Shown: positions 1-7,808, counted from the stretch's first letter. The stretch: 64,000 nucleotides of DNA from Paraburkholderia rhynchosiae (GCF_002879865.1 NZ_PNXY01000021.1:1-64000), one strand, 5' to 3'. Notes: a model not told the origin generated them from the sequence alone. Program-made: numbers and translations.

Positions 1-114
1 CTGCCGAGCCACGCCCACAGCCAACGCCACCTCGGCGCAGCCCTTGCCCGCCAGCAGCAGCCGACCCGCCTTCAATCGCTTCTTTGCTGCTTCGCTCAAT
101 CGCCTTTGCGCCAT
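1..114 (-). CDS. Helix-turn-helix protein, N-terminal part (cut by window edge)
   Basis: Reading leftward from ATG at 114, 38 codons stay open to the window edge. The product begins MAQRRLSEAAKKRLKAGRLL and continues with a segment that looks like the first helices of a resolvase/transposase-type HTH (AGKGCAEVALAVGVARQ). A GGAG Shine-Dalgarno sequence sits about 10 bases upstream of the ATG. Short HTH proteins of this type are common in Burkholderia phages. It is divergent from the rightward run beginning at 244, so 115-243 should hold back-to-back promoters. Its full length is unknown. Confidence 0.6.
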   Translation of the reverse strand, partial: MAQRRLSEAAKKRLKAGRLLLAGKGCAEVALAVGVARQ

Positions 115-243
115 GCCAACTTGTCTCCGAGATCGCCCTGGAGACATAACGCTTGAGACGCTCAACGGTTGTCATGATTTACGGAAATATCAATATAAGC
201 CGTCCGTGGCGCTCTCCGAGCTCGTGCGCCTGGGGAAACTGTG

Positions 244-498
244 ATGTCCGGCGCCGCGCCGTTCGGTCCTGACAACGTCGTCCGCGATGGCGGTCGGCCG
301 GTGTCGATGGTGACCCTGACCAAACAGGCCGCGAAAGAAATCCGCGTGGCGGCGCCAGAGCTGATTCGCCTGGCGATAGCCAAGGCACTGGCCGGTGATT
401 CTGCGGCGCTCGTCGCACTGCTCGGCTTAATGCACAACCAAGCGCCGCAGGTCGCAAAGCGCAAAACGCCGGCGCCACTCATCGGCTCGAAAGATTGA
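244..498 (+). CDS. Hypothetical small island protein
   Basis: This 84-residue protein has an Ala/Leu-rich centre (IRLAIAKALAGDSAALVALL) predicted to be helical, and polar ends. I do not recognise its family. ATG at 244 follows a GGGGA Shine-Dalgarno-like sequence; an in-frame GTG at 241 is an alternative. It is the first gene of a same-strand run of small genes (244-3142) that are overlapping or closely spaced, as in phage early regions. A short upstream frame ends in TGA at 242-244, overlapping this start, but I could not support it as a gene. Confidence 0.5.
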   Translation: MSGAAPFGPDNVVRDGGRPVSMVTLTKQAAKEIRVAAPELIRLAIAKALAGDSAALVALLGLMHNQAPQVAKRKTPAPLIGSKD

Positions 499-570
499 CT
501 CCGTGCCGCGCTGACTCGCGCGGCTTTAAACCCTCGGCGCCCGTCGTCGAGGGTCTTTTTCGAGAAGGAC

Positions 571-750
571 ATGACTTCAAAAGACGTACGTAAAGCGCGC
601 CAATCGCACGGCCGCAATGCCCTGAATCCAGCGCTGCCGATGAGCGCGGCGCTCCAGGCGCTGGGCAGTCACCTGCGCGACGCGCGGCGCGCACCCAGCT
701 CGAGGCGCCCGCAAAACCGCGCGGCGCAGGCAATCACCAAAGGTAAATGA
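571..750 (+). CDS. Hypothetical small basic protein
   Basis: A 59-codon frame starts at ATG 571, with GAGAAGG just upstream as ribosome binding site. It ends three bases before the next start at 754. The product is strongly basic (many Arg and Lys, few acidic residues), beginning MTSKDVRKARQSHGRN, and its composition would suit a nucleic-acid-binding or structural phage protein. No family is recognised. The tight spacing and good ribosome binding site are the main support. Confidence 0.5.
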   Translation: MTSKDVRKARQSHGRNALNPALPMSAALQALGSHLRDARRAPSSRRPQNRAAQAITKGK

Positions 751-753
751 ATC

Positions 754-1269
754 ATGGCTGAAAATTTTTCGAAGTTGCTCGACGAGCTGGACGCTATGCC
801 CCATCCGATCACGGGCGAGTACTCGCCGCTCAGGGGCCGTCGCGTCGACAAGACGTCGCCGGCCGGTAAGGCAGTCCGCGTGCGTCCGGCCACGCTCGGC
901 AAGTCCCGCATCGTCGACTGGAATACTGCGCTGCTGAAGGCTCAGGCCGATGGCTCGTTGAAGACAGTCGCGGTGAAGCTTGGCAAGAAGAAAGTCGTCA
1001 AGCCCGCGAAGACTGCGCCGGTCGATCGCCCCGAGCCCCGCGAGCACACCGCGCTGCGCGTCGCGCGATTGATCGGAGAGATGAAGCAGCACGCGCAGGG
1101 GCGTGACTTGAACGGACCGGTGACTCCTGACCAGCTCGCAGCCTGCCAAGCCCTGGCGCGCGCGGGTGAGATGACGCCAGACGAGGTCGCCGACGTCGAA
1201 AAGGCACTTTCCGATCAGCGTGCCCTGCCGCTGTACCTTATCAAGAAACTCGGCTCGGGCAACACGTGA
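754..1269 (+). CDS. Hypothetical island protein
   Basis: This 171-residue soluble protein has a Lys-rich middle (VAVKLGKKKVVKPAK, around residues 72-86) and a helical, charged C-terminal half. It starts at ATG 754 with AAAGG upstream and ends in TGA that overlaps the next start (TGATG at 1267-1271), so it is translationally coupled to the following gene. There is no signal peptide or membrane segment. I do not recognise it. Its place in the run 244-3142 suggests the same transcript. Confidence 0.6.
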   Translation: MAENFSKLLDELDAMPHPITGEYSPLRGRRVDKTSPAGKAVRVRPATLGKSRIVDWNTALLKAQADGSLKTVAVKLGKKKVVKPAKTAPVDRPEPREHTALRVARLIGEMKQHAQGRDLNGPVTPDQLAACQALARAGEMTPDEVADVEKALSDQRALPLYLIKKLGSGNT

Positions 1270-1589
1270 TGAGCGGCCGGCGTGTCATCTTTCGCAGCAA
1301 GAGCGCCGCGCCGGCGGCGGCACCTGCGGCCCTGGCTTCGATGCGCATGGCGACGGCGTCGGTGCTGTTCGTGAAGGCGATCACGCCTGCGCCGGCGCTC
1401 GAGCCCGACGAATTTAACATCAGTCACCCGGCCACGTCGCACATGTTCGACTTGGTCGTTAAAGCGTTGCACGACGGACGCGTCACGGCGCGCGATGCTT
1501 CCCGCGCCTCGGATGCGTACATGTGCGGCCGGCCGCTACCCCCTGACCTGATCGCGTGCGTGGTTTCGGCGGCGTCGGAGGAGGGGTGA
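1269..1589 (+). CDS. Hypothetical protein with C-terminal repeat shared with next gene
   Basis: This 106-residue protein starts at ATG 1269, overlapping the previous stop. The N-terminal half is Ala-rich and low complexity. The C-terminal 50 residues contain FDLVVKALHDGRVTARDASR and then AYMCGRPLPPDLIACVVSAA. The same spacing of residues occurs in the next frame: an aliphatic start, A...G.(hydrophobic), D, RA, AY..GR.L.PDL, V.SA. This points to a small repeated domain. Function is unknown. A GTG at 1266 is an alternative start. Confidence 0.55.
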   Translation: MSGRRVIFRSKSAAPAAAPAALASMRMATASVLFVKAITPAPALEPDEFNISHPATSHMFDLVVKALHDGRVTARDASRASDAYMCGRPLPPDLIACVVSAASEEG

Positions 1590-1633
1590 GCGACGATCGT
1601 GCGGGCTACTTGCGAGCTATCTTCGATTAGCCT

Positions 1634-1822
1634 TTGCCGCACCTACTCGAGCAGCATGCGTCTGGCGAGAAGCCGTGCCAGTGGTCCGAGATCGATCGGG
1701 TGATCACCGCGTTTATGCGTGGGCAAATATCATGCGATGACGTCCTGCGTGCGACGGTGGCTTACCGGCGCGGCCGAGCTCTTCATCCGGATCTGCTCGA
1801 AGCGGTGCGCTCGGCTGGGTAG
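1634..1822 (+). CDS. Hypothetical protein, paralogue of preceding C-terminal domain; 5' end doubtful
   Basis: From a weak TTG at 1634 the frame gives 62 residues containing IDRVITAFMRGQISCDDVLR and AYRRGRALHPDLLEAVRSAG, which align with the end of the preceding product. A better start exists at GTG 1587, behind a strong GGAGGAGG sequence, but that frame stops at 1629 after VSDDRAGYLRAIFD. One frameshift near 1629 would join the two pieces, so the gene may be broken at its 5' end, or the GTG frame may be a short separate leader. No function is known. Confidence 0.4.
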   Translation: MPHLLEQHASGEKPCQWSEIDRVITAFMRGQISCDDVLRATVAYRRGRALHPDLLEAVRSAG

Positions 1823-1909
1823 GATTTTCTGGTGGTGCCTGCTGCCGGGCCTGAAGGCGTGCGCCGATTAGATTGCATCCAACGTAAAGCGCTTTGCGCA
1901 GGGGTTTTC

Positions 1910-3142
1910 ATGGCTAATCCTGTCATCCGCACGCGCATTCTCGAGATGCTCCGGAGCGCCGACTTCACTGTGGTGGCACTCGCCGATCGTCTCGCCGTGT
2001 CGTACAACTCCGCCGCTAAAGCGATCGCCCGCGCGCGCGAGGAGGGTGAAGTGCACGTGTGCGGATACGGGGCGTACACGGCGGCGATCTACAGGCTGGG
2101 TGCGGGCGACGACGTAACACGCCCGGCGCCGGATCCGGTTGCGCCCGACGATGAGCAATACGATGCGGCCAACACGCGCGACGCCACTGTGCACCGTGTG
2201 GATCTGCCGTTGTACTTCGAGCTCGACGGCGGATTATTGCCAGGTGTTCGCCACTTCGCGTGCGATCGCTTGAGGGCGACGATGTCGGTATCCTCGTGCG
2301 GCGCCCGTTGGGAGAAGGCGAATAGTACAGATGTCGACGCCGATCGCTTTCATACGTGCCGCCGTTGTTCTAGCGGCGCGGCGCACGCTGGTCGGGTAGA
2401 TCATAATCCCTCGCAACTCCAGGGGATGACGATCTGTGGGCGCTGCCATACGGGCGTACCGCGTCTGATCGGCAAGCATCTGTGCATCAGCTGCTACAAC
2501 CGTGCTCGAGAGCTCCGGATCGGCAAGAATTCTAAGGGCACAGCACCGCGTAAGTTGGCACGCCTCGATCAGCGCGCCATCACATATCGGGCCGGCGGCG
2601 TCGTCAAGACTCGCGCACTCTCTGAAACCGTCGATACGGTTGAGTTGATCGTGGCTGTGCTGCGAGATGAGGAGCGCACACCTCAATTCGGCTGGCACGC
2701 GCCGGCGGCGATGGACTGGCTACTCGACGATGATTTGTATGACCGGGCGATCGGCAACACGGTCGAAGTGGCGGATATTGCTGCCGTCGCCGACAGCGTG
2801 CAGGAACACACCGTCGTGCCGATCGTGGCGAGTCCTGCGGCGGATATGGTCGTGCCAGTGCCGGCGGCGATCGATGCTGTCCAGGGGCATCCGGCGGCAG
2901 ATGTCGACCCGTTACAGGTACTACGCGATGCAGTCGCCCAGCTTGAGCACGACGCACAGGTGTGTGCGCCGACGACGTCGCGGCGTGCTCCGAAGGGCCA
3001 ATGGCAACAGCAGCGTCGAGAGGTCCGCGTGGGTAGAGTCACTGCTGGGCTATTACGCGCGGTCGGTGCTCTGCCGCCGACTGCCGTTGTATCGGTTCCC
3101 ATGACAACGCCTTTCTACATGGCTGACCTGTTCGCGGACTAG
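1910..3142 (+). CDS. Winged-helix/zinc-finger-like putative DNA-binding protein
   Basis: The 410-residue product starts at ATG 1910 with AGGGG upstream; an upstream GTG would add 26 poorly composed residues. Residues about 5-55 (IRTRILEMLRSADFTVVALA, then LAVSYNSAAKAIARARE) have the pattern of a winged-helix DNA-binding domain. Two Cys pairs follow: CRRC, and then CGRC with a later CISC about 17 residues on, consistent with a zinc-binding knuckle. The C-terminal half is Ala/Val-rich with no clear fold. In a phage early-gene position this could be a regulator or a replication accessory; that is inference. Confidence 0.6.
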   Translation: MANPVIRTRILEMLRSADFTVVALADRLAVSYNSAAKAIARAREEGEVHVCGYGAYTAAIYRLGAGDDVTRPAPDPVAPDDEQYDAANTRDATVHRVDLPLYFELDGGLLPGVRHFACDRLRATMSVSSCGARWEKANSTDVDADRFHTCRRCSSGAAHAGRVDHNPSQLQGMTICGRCHTGVPRLIGKHLCISCYNRARELRIGKNSKGTAPRKLARLDQRAITYRAGGVVKTRALSETVDTVELIVAVLRDEERTPQFGWHAPAAMDWLLDDDLYDRAIGNTVEVADIAAVADSVQEHTVVPIVASPAADMVVPVPAAIDAVQGHPAADVDPLQVLRDAVAQLEHDAQVCAPTTSRRAPKGQWQQQRREVRVGRVTAGLLRAVGALPPTAVVSVPMTTPFYMADLFAD

Positions 3143-3186
3143 ACGGCGTTGACTCATGATTCGGACTCTGCAGGCGTTAAGCCAAG

Positions 3187-3348
3187 ATGGGCGCCGTCGA
3201 CGGCAGTGTGCAAACCGATATAGCGGCGAAGGGCCGACTTCGCCAGCTCGAGGCGCTCAAAGGAAATCGCAATCGGTTATTCGTCGCGAGAGGTGGACGG
3301 TCGGTGCGACGGCGCACTCGTGTGGCATCATCCCAAGCTGCTCTGTAG
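3187..3348 (+). CDS. Possible small basic protein
   Basis: A 53-codon frame from ATG 3187 gives a basic peptide starting MGAVDGSVQTDIAAKGRLRQ, with a plausible amphipathic helix and an Arg-rich tail. It fits between the stop at 3142 and the next likely start at 3353. No strong ribosome binding site is visible and other frames also stay open here, so it is reported as weak. Confidence 0.25.
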   Translation: MGAVDGSVQTDIAAKGRLRQLEALKGNRNRLFVARGGRSVRRRTRVASSQAAL

Positions 3349-3352
3349 CGTG

Positions 3353-3889
3353 ATGAAAAAAATGGAAACGTTGCCTGCGACCGAACACCCTTACCAATCA
3401 TGCCCCTTGCTTGGTTTCTCGATCTATTCGGTCATGCAAGTACGGTTGCTCCGAAAATTGGGAGACCAGTTTGTACAGTCGGCCAATCAGCTTATGTCGA
3501 AGGAACCCGAGCGTCTTTTCGACGGCGAGGATCACTTAGATACGTACGGCCAGTTTTGGCTATGGGTTTTAGGGACCTATGAGGTCACCCGCACAATGAA
3601 GGAGGCTAGGTCTTGCTTCTCTAGCGGAGTCTCGGCTCGCATCGCGGCATTCAATCAGCGGCTATCAAAAGTACGAATGCCATTCGCAAAACAGCAGCAT
3701 CGTGGAAAAAAATCTATGGTGGGTGGTGAACCGGCTGTGAACACGTTTGACTTCAACAGACGAGATCTCGTATTCAGGATCGAAAATGCCGATTTCTATG
3801 CCAAGGATCTTGTACGGGAGTTCGATGAGTTGATCGACGGCATCGAGGCCGAGGATGTGATTCGACCCATCCATGCAGCTTTCCCTTAG
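3353..3889 (+). CDS. Hypothetical protein of lower GC content
   Basis: This 178-residue soluble protein starts at ATG 3353; the frame stays open upstream to 3293 without a better start. It contains Trp/Tyr-rich helices (LDTYGQFWLWVLGTYEVTRT) and an acidic C-terminus. Its base composition is visibly more AT-rich than its neighbours, which is typical of accessory cargo. It is the last rightward gene before a leftward block. No family is recognised. Confidence 0.5.
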   Translation: MKKMETLPATEHPYQSCPLLGFSIYSVMQVRLLRKLGDQFVQSANQLMSKEPERLFDGEDHLDTYGQFWLWVLGTYEVTRTMKEARSCFSSGVSARIAAFNQRLSKVRMPFAKQQHRGKKSMVGGEPAVNTFDFNRRDLVFRIENADFYAKDLVREFDELIDGIEAEDVIRPIHAAFP

Positions 3890-3992
3890 CGTGTTTCGGG
3901 CGACGTATACTCACCGCTAGCAGTCGGCCGCACTGCTGTCTTGCGACCCCCGACCATCTCGATCCCGATAGCTTCGCGACTCGATAGCTCGA

Positions 3993-4957
3993 TCAGCGGG
4001 GCGAGAAATAAACTCGAAAGAACGTTTGCGTCTTCGTCTCGAGCATACCGAAATCACGGTTTTCGAAATGCCACTTCAATGTCGGCCTCGCCGGCTGTAG
4101 CAAAGGTTGGCCGCCAGCCCCCTTGTTGTCGCTGTAGAGGCGCTCGACGAAGGCGCGATCGTCGAGGCGAGAGTCGGTTTGCATCATCGTTTCGTTGCAG
4201 TGATCGGCGTACACAACCAATTCCAATGATGACCCGATGAGACGGTCGGAAAAGCCATGTACGCCGCTCCAGCCGGTAGCTGACTTTGGATGTACCGGTT
4301 GCTGATTCTGAATAACCGTGTCCATTCGGCTGATCCAATGCTGAAAGCGGCATGGCCAGAGATCGCGATGATTTTGAACTCGTCATCGCTAACATCGGCG
4401 AACACAAGTCGTCCGCTGCGGCCCCGTGGGTTGGCGCCTGTTTCTGCCCCGACATGAAAGTGATGCAAGCCCGTCTTAGTCAGTACATGGTCTTTTTCGC
4501 GGCGACGTTTCTCAGCCGATACCTCGGGCATCGCGAAGCCCAAGGTGTTGACGAGGCCGGATAGGTGCGGCGTCAAGTCCTGACCGCGTTCGACCTTGCC
4601 GACGAGAGGCCGGACCTGTGATCTGATTGCCGCGAAATGATGGGAATCAACTCCGCCGGACCAAACCACCACTTTGCGGGGCTTGGCGGGCACGAAGCGC
4701 ATCCTCCACGCGAGGTAGATCAACATCAGGTGATTCGTGGCTAAGGTGCCCATGTGCGCCGCCGTTGCCTTAGTGTTGGGCACCTTAGGAATCGATTTGA
4801 TCAGTTCAGTGCGGAGCGCAACGACGCGGGGTGGATAGTTTGGTGGCATGGGCATCGATGTGTCGTAGGTTTCATCCTTGTCCAGCAAGGGCGTCCGTGG
4901 CGCTCCAGAGGGTTGCATGTACCCGGGATGCGCGTCGCGCGGGAAGGGGAGATTCAA
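3993..4957 (-). pseudogene. Conserved-looking hypothetical gene with a frameshift near 4255
   Basis: Reading leftward, a coding-like frame (LRTELIKSIPKVPN, then VVVWSGGVDSHHFAAIRSQV) runs to about 4255 and continues to a stop at 4184 in poor sequence. In the -1 frame, coding character resumes (SDRLIGSSLELVVYADHCNE) and runs to 3993. The switch falls at a run of four A on the plus strand (TTTT on the coding strand), so one missing T would restore a single protein of about 320 residues. A programmed frameshift or a sequencing error are alternatives. The start is either TTG 4957 (GGAGCGGAG just upstream) or ATG 4918. Function is unknown. Confidence 0.5.
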
Positions 4958-4973
4958 CTCCGCTCCAGTAAGA

Positions 4974-5354
4974 TCAGGTCTTCGCGGCGTCGCGCAGGAA
5001 TGCAGCCAGGCTGTTCTCGGCATAGACGGGCAGCGGCTCATTGCGAAGCGCACCGTTCTTTTCGCGCGTCTGACGCACGAATGCCTCCAGTGCGTCGCGC
5101 CAAAGCACAGGGCCGATCGAGACGCCGCGTATGACGGTCCAGTACTGGCGGCCGAAGACGCGCGGATAGCTAAGGATCGTGCCGATCTGCGCCTCGAGGT
5201 CATCGTCGTCGGACTCTACCGCACTAAATGCACGACGCGCCTCGAGCGCGGTCACCTGTTTCCGCCTGCGCCTGCGCACAATGATCATCTTGGCCGCGAT
5301 CGCGGTGCGCTCCGGGCTGTGAAGGATGCCTTCCTTGGCGTAGACGGTGCTCAC
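4974..5354 (-). CDS. Hypothetical protein, paralogue of the gene at 8816-9199
   Basis: This 126-residue soluble protein starts at ATG 5354, overlapping the stop of the upstream membrane-protein gene by four bases (ATGA), so the two are coupled. Its core carries ESDDDDLEAQIGTILSYP, a YW.VI.G motif, LW..AL..FV, and an end of the form E..LA.FLR..A. The same motifs, in the same order and spacing, occur in the product of 8816-9199, so the pair are diverged paralogues within one island. No function is known. The conserved acidic cluster may be a metal or partner contact; that is a guess. Confidence 0.6.
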   Translation of the reverse strand: MSTVYAKEGILHSPERTAIAAKMIIVRRRRRKQVTALEARRAFSAVESDDDDLEAQIGTILSYPRVFGRQYWTVIRGVSIGPVLWRDALEAFVRQTREKNGALRNEPLPVYAENSLAAFLRDAAKT

Positions 5355-5536
5355 GCGGACGTCCTGCAGAACAGATACTTAGCGGCGATCGAGGCGATGA
5401 AAAGACAGGCCGAAAACTCGACGATACCTGCGGCGGTCACGCCGGATTGATAGATGGTTGACGACTGCATAACGTAAAGCGCGTCGATGAAAGTGGCGAT
5501 GGCGGCTGCAAAAATCAGTTTCGGGATGTGCTTCAT
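5351..5536 (-). CDS. Small two-helix membrane protein
   Basis: The 61-residue product begins MKHIPKLIFAAAIATFIDAL and has a second hydrophobic stretch (IVEFSACLFIASIAAKYLF), so two membrane helices are likely. It starts at ATG 5536, and its stop overlaps the start of the following leftward gene by four bases. Small hydrophobic proteins like this in phage islands can be holins, exclusion factors or toxins. Nothing here decides among these. Confidence 0.5.
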   Translation of the reverse strand: MKHIPKLIFAAAIATFIDALYVMQSSTIYQSGVTAAGIVEFSACLFIASIAAKYLFCRTSA

Positions 5537-5581
5537 GGTCTGGTCTCCGTGGTGTGGTTCTGGTTCCGTCGGCGCGGTGCG

Positions 5582-6181
5582 TTACCTGGATGCCTTGCTG
5601 ATCGTCGTGTGCGACACGCCGTATTCCTTCGCCAATCCGCGCGATGTTCCGCCGGCGGCTATCTTCGCCCGGATCTCGGCGCGCAGCTCGTCGAGCGTGA
5701 CCCTGCGCTTCTTGGCGATCCCCTCGAGCACGTCCTTACGTCCACCTACCCGGCCTTCTGCGCGAGCGCGCGCGAGGCCTGCATACGTGCGCTCGCGCAG
5801 AACGTCGCGCTCGAACTGTGCGACGGCCGCCAGAATCGTGAGATGAAGCTTGCCAGCTGAGCTGGCGAGATCGACACCTTCAAGCGCCAGGCAATGCAGT
5901 TTCGCGCCGATCGCGGCAATGCGCTTGATGGTCTCGAGCACGTCGGCTGTGTCGCGACCCAATCTATCCAGCTTAGTCACAACGAGCTCGGCGTCGTCGT
6001 CGAGCTTGTCGAGCAACTTCGAGAACAGAGGGCGATCGGCGGCCGGCGTGGATCCGGAGATAGTCTCCTCGATCACGCGCTTAGGGTGGATATCGAAACC
6101 GGCTTTCTTGATCTCGAGCACCTGGTTCGCGGTGGCCTGCTCGGCGGTCGAGACGCGGCAGTATGCGAATACACGGGGCAT
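5582..6181 (-). CDS. Small serine recombinase (resolvase/invertase family)
   Basis: The 199-residue length is normal for Tn3/Hin-type serine recombinases. The catalytic domain begins MPRVFAYCRVSTAEQATANQ with the nucleophile Ser in the YCRVST motif (residue 11). TKLDRLGRD gives the conserved Arg cluster, and ERTYAGLARARAEGRVGG is the E-helix leading to the DNA-binding end. The C-terminal HTH reads GTSRGLAKEYGVSHTTISKA. Such enzymes resolve cointegrates or invert short segments at accessory sites. Three TGTAAAT copies just upstream (6194-6261) are candidate binding sites. It is a separate class from the large recombinase at 11741-13402. Confidence 0.92.
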   Translation of the reverse strand: MPRVFAYCRVSTAEQATANQVLEIKKAGFDIHPKRVIEETISGSTPAADRPLFSKLLDKLDDDAELVVTKLDRLGRDTADVLETIKRIAAIGAKLHCLALEGVDLASSAGKLHLTILAAVAQFERDVLRERTYAGLARARAEGRVGGRKDVLEGIAKKRRVTLDELRAEIRAKIAAGGTSRGLAKEYGVSHTTISKASR

Positions 6182-6193
6182 CTCTGCGCTTCC

Positions 6194-6261
6194 TCTGTAA
6201 ATCTAACGTGGACATGAATCTATCTGTAAATGATTCGGCCCGCAACGGTTTATTTACACAG
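6194..6261. repeat. TGTAAAT repeats upstream of the resolvase gene (candidate res/operator sites)
   Basis: TCTGTAAAT occurs at 6194-6202 and again at 6223-6231 in the same orientation, 29 bases apart. An inverted ATTTACA follows at 6252-6258. The stretch is more AT-rich than its surroundings and lies immediately upstream of the resolvase start at 6181. Resolvases commonly bind sub-sites next to their own gene and repress it. That role is inferred here from position only. Confidence 0.35.
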
Positions 6262-6394
6262 TTTCTGGACTGTTTTCGCTGGAGGCGTAACGCTCGTTTG
6301 TTGGCCGGCGAGCGTCGCCGCTGCACAACGCCGTGCGCCGGCGTTTTAGTCGTGATCGCAAAGTGGGTCTGTGCCATTACCAAGGGCTAGACCC

Positions 6395-6727
6395 ATGAGC
6401 AGCACCTTGTTGCGCCTTCGCGGCCTCCTTTCCCAAGACTTCGTCAACGCTGCCGACACCGGCGTATATCTCGACGGCGCCGGCCTGTGGCTGGTCATCA
6501 CCGAACGCGGCCGGCGCTATGAATTGCGTGACGGCGCCGATCCCCAATACGTCGGCGAAGCGGGAACGATGACGCTCGATCACGCGCGACGCACGGCGCT
6601 CGAGATGCGCGAAGCCCGCGAGCTCGGCGCGAATCGCATGCCGTATCGCAACGCGCTGCGGCCAGTGGACCTGCATCGCTTCGTCAATGAGTGGACTCGG
6701 AACTCTCTCGCGGCGGCGGCTGAATGA
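6395..6727 (+). CDS. Orphan integrase-arm-like small protein
   Basis: This 110-residue protein starts at ATG 6395 with AAGG nine bases upstream. The middle part resembles the N-terminal arm-binding domain of tyrosine integrases: GVYLDGAGLWLVITERGRRY, then YVGEAGTMTLDHARRTALEM, matching the usual pattern of a beta-sheet, a G..G/S...SLAEAR turn and a helix. No catalytic domain follows, and the next 500 bases hold no integrase body. It may be a free-standing DNA-binding protein such as an excisionase analogue or a replication-site binder. The similarity is by eye only. Confidence 0.55.
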   Translation: MSSTLLRLRGLLSQDFVNAADTGVYLDGAGLWLVITERGRRYELRDGADPQYVGEAGTMTLDHARRTALEMREARELGANRMPYRNALRPVDLHRFVNEWTRNSLAAAAE

Positions 6728-6893
6728 GGGCCGGTATGCTGACGCTAGCTCTGGTCGATATCGCTAGCCCTAGCGAGTACTGCGATGGCGACGCGCCTCA
6801 CTGATCGTAAGCGCTGCGGCAAGCGTCGCCGGCATCGCCTGCGTTCGTGCCCGCCCGGGGCCGCATGTCGGGGAGCGGGCAGGCACCCCGAGC

Positions 6894-7214
6894 ATGTACA
6901 GCCTGAAGATGGCGCGCGCCAACGCGGCGAGGATGATGGCCGAACGGTGTTCCGGCGAGAATCCGGAAGCGATCGCGCACAAACGCGCTCAGGCGACGGC
7001 GGCCGGCGCCGCGTTCTCTGCTGACGAAGTGCACACAGCAACACCACTTCGGAAACTGGTGATCGTCGCGAACCGACCCAAAACCGACGGTGAGCATCGG
7101 GTGTTCGTACGGCCGCTACCGGATGTGCGGGTACAGCTGAGTGTACCTTGGATATGCCGTAGCAGTGAGCTGCAACCGGAAGTCCGCGGGTTTGATGTCG
7201 CTACCGTTCGATGA
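6894..7214 (+). CDS. Possible hypothetical protein
   Basis: A 106-codon frame beginning MYSLKMARANAARMMAERCS has a plausible helical N-terminus and a beta-like C-terminus (PLRKLVIVANRP). There is no convincing ribosome binding site and opposite-strand frames are open here as well. The stretch 6728-6893 holds no supported gene. I keep it as a weak call because something is expected between 6727 and 7302. Confidence 0.3.
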   Translation: MYSLKMARANAARMMAERCSGENPEAIAHKRAQATAAGAAFSADEVHTATPLRKLVIVANRPKTDGEHRVFVRPLPDVRVQLSVPWICRSSELQPEVRGFDVATVR

Positions 7215-7301
7215 TGCTGATCGCAGCGATTTCACAACCGAGCTTGATCAGCCTAGACTCGAAAAATTCGCTTTCGTCAGCGCTCGATCTAGGAGCTTAC
7301 G

Positions 7302-7808
7302 GTGAAAAAGCACATCGGTGATCCGAAGCGGACTGTGTTTGTAAACGATGGCGAGCTATGCGAGCCAGGTCCGGAAGACATAGCGGCCCGAACGGTAATA
7401 TTTAATGCCTATCGCACCGAAATCGATAAACGCCATCTTTCAAACGCTGAGAGCTTCGATAAGGCGATCCTGACGTACGCAAACGCGGGCTTGGGTCTTT
7501 CGATCACCATTTTTAAAGAAGCGCTTACTCGCACCGACTTCACAGGACGGCTACTGCTTCAGAGTTCGTGGGGAGGTTTTACTCTGTCGATCTTGTTAGT
7601 GATCGCGTCATTCTTGCTCTCACAGCGAGCTCTATTCGACCAGATAGCTCTCGCCGAAAGGTACCTCCTTCGCTTTGATGAGAAGTGCAATCGACCGAGC
7701 GGTTGGCAGCGGCTTTCCGACGGAGTGACGCTTTGCGCTGCGGCGGCCTTTTGCCTTGGCGTCATAGGAACCGTCTCGTTCGCATTGTTCGCAGCGCGAA
7801 CTCACTGA
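7302..7808 (+). CDS. Two-helix membrane protein with long soluble N-terminus
   Basis: The 168-residue product starts at GTG 7302, with AGGAG about eight bases upstream. Its N-terminal 65 residues are polar and include SFDKAILTYANAGLGLSITI. A membrane helix follows at about 88-107 (FTLSILLVIASFLLSQRALF) and a second at about 146-163 (CAAAAFCLGVIGTVSFALF). The layout (FDKA.L..., W..F..SI...FL.SQ.A, A..Y, then a second helix) matches a widespread family of small uncharacterised membrane proteins often carried on mobile elements. Resemblance to SLATT-like defence effectors is general only. GC content is lower than in the chromosome. Confidence 0.6.
   Translation: MKKHIGDPKRTVFVNDGELCEPGPEDIAARTVIFNAYRTEIDKRHLSNAESFDKAILTYANAGLGLSITIFKEALTRTDFTGRLLLQSSWGGFTLSILLVIASFLLSQRALFDQIALAERYLLRFDEKCNRPSGWQRLSDGVTLCAAAAFCLGVIGTVSFALFAARTH

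Noticed and set aside
44..244. Possible 66-codon rightward gene whose TGA overlaps the start at 244
   Set aside because: Its first half is antisense to the HTH gene and no ribosome binding site fits a shorter version. The overlap alone is not enough.
6770..6982. Leftward 70-codon frame in the poorly defined stretch
   Set aside because: It starts at TTG without a ribosome binding site and its second half looks like shadow sequence. The rightward frame is slightly better but also weak.
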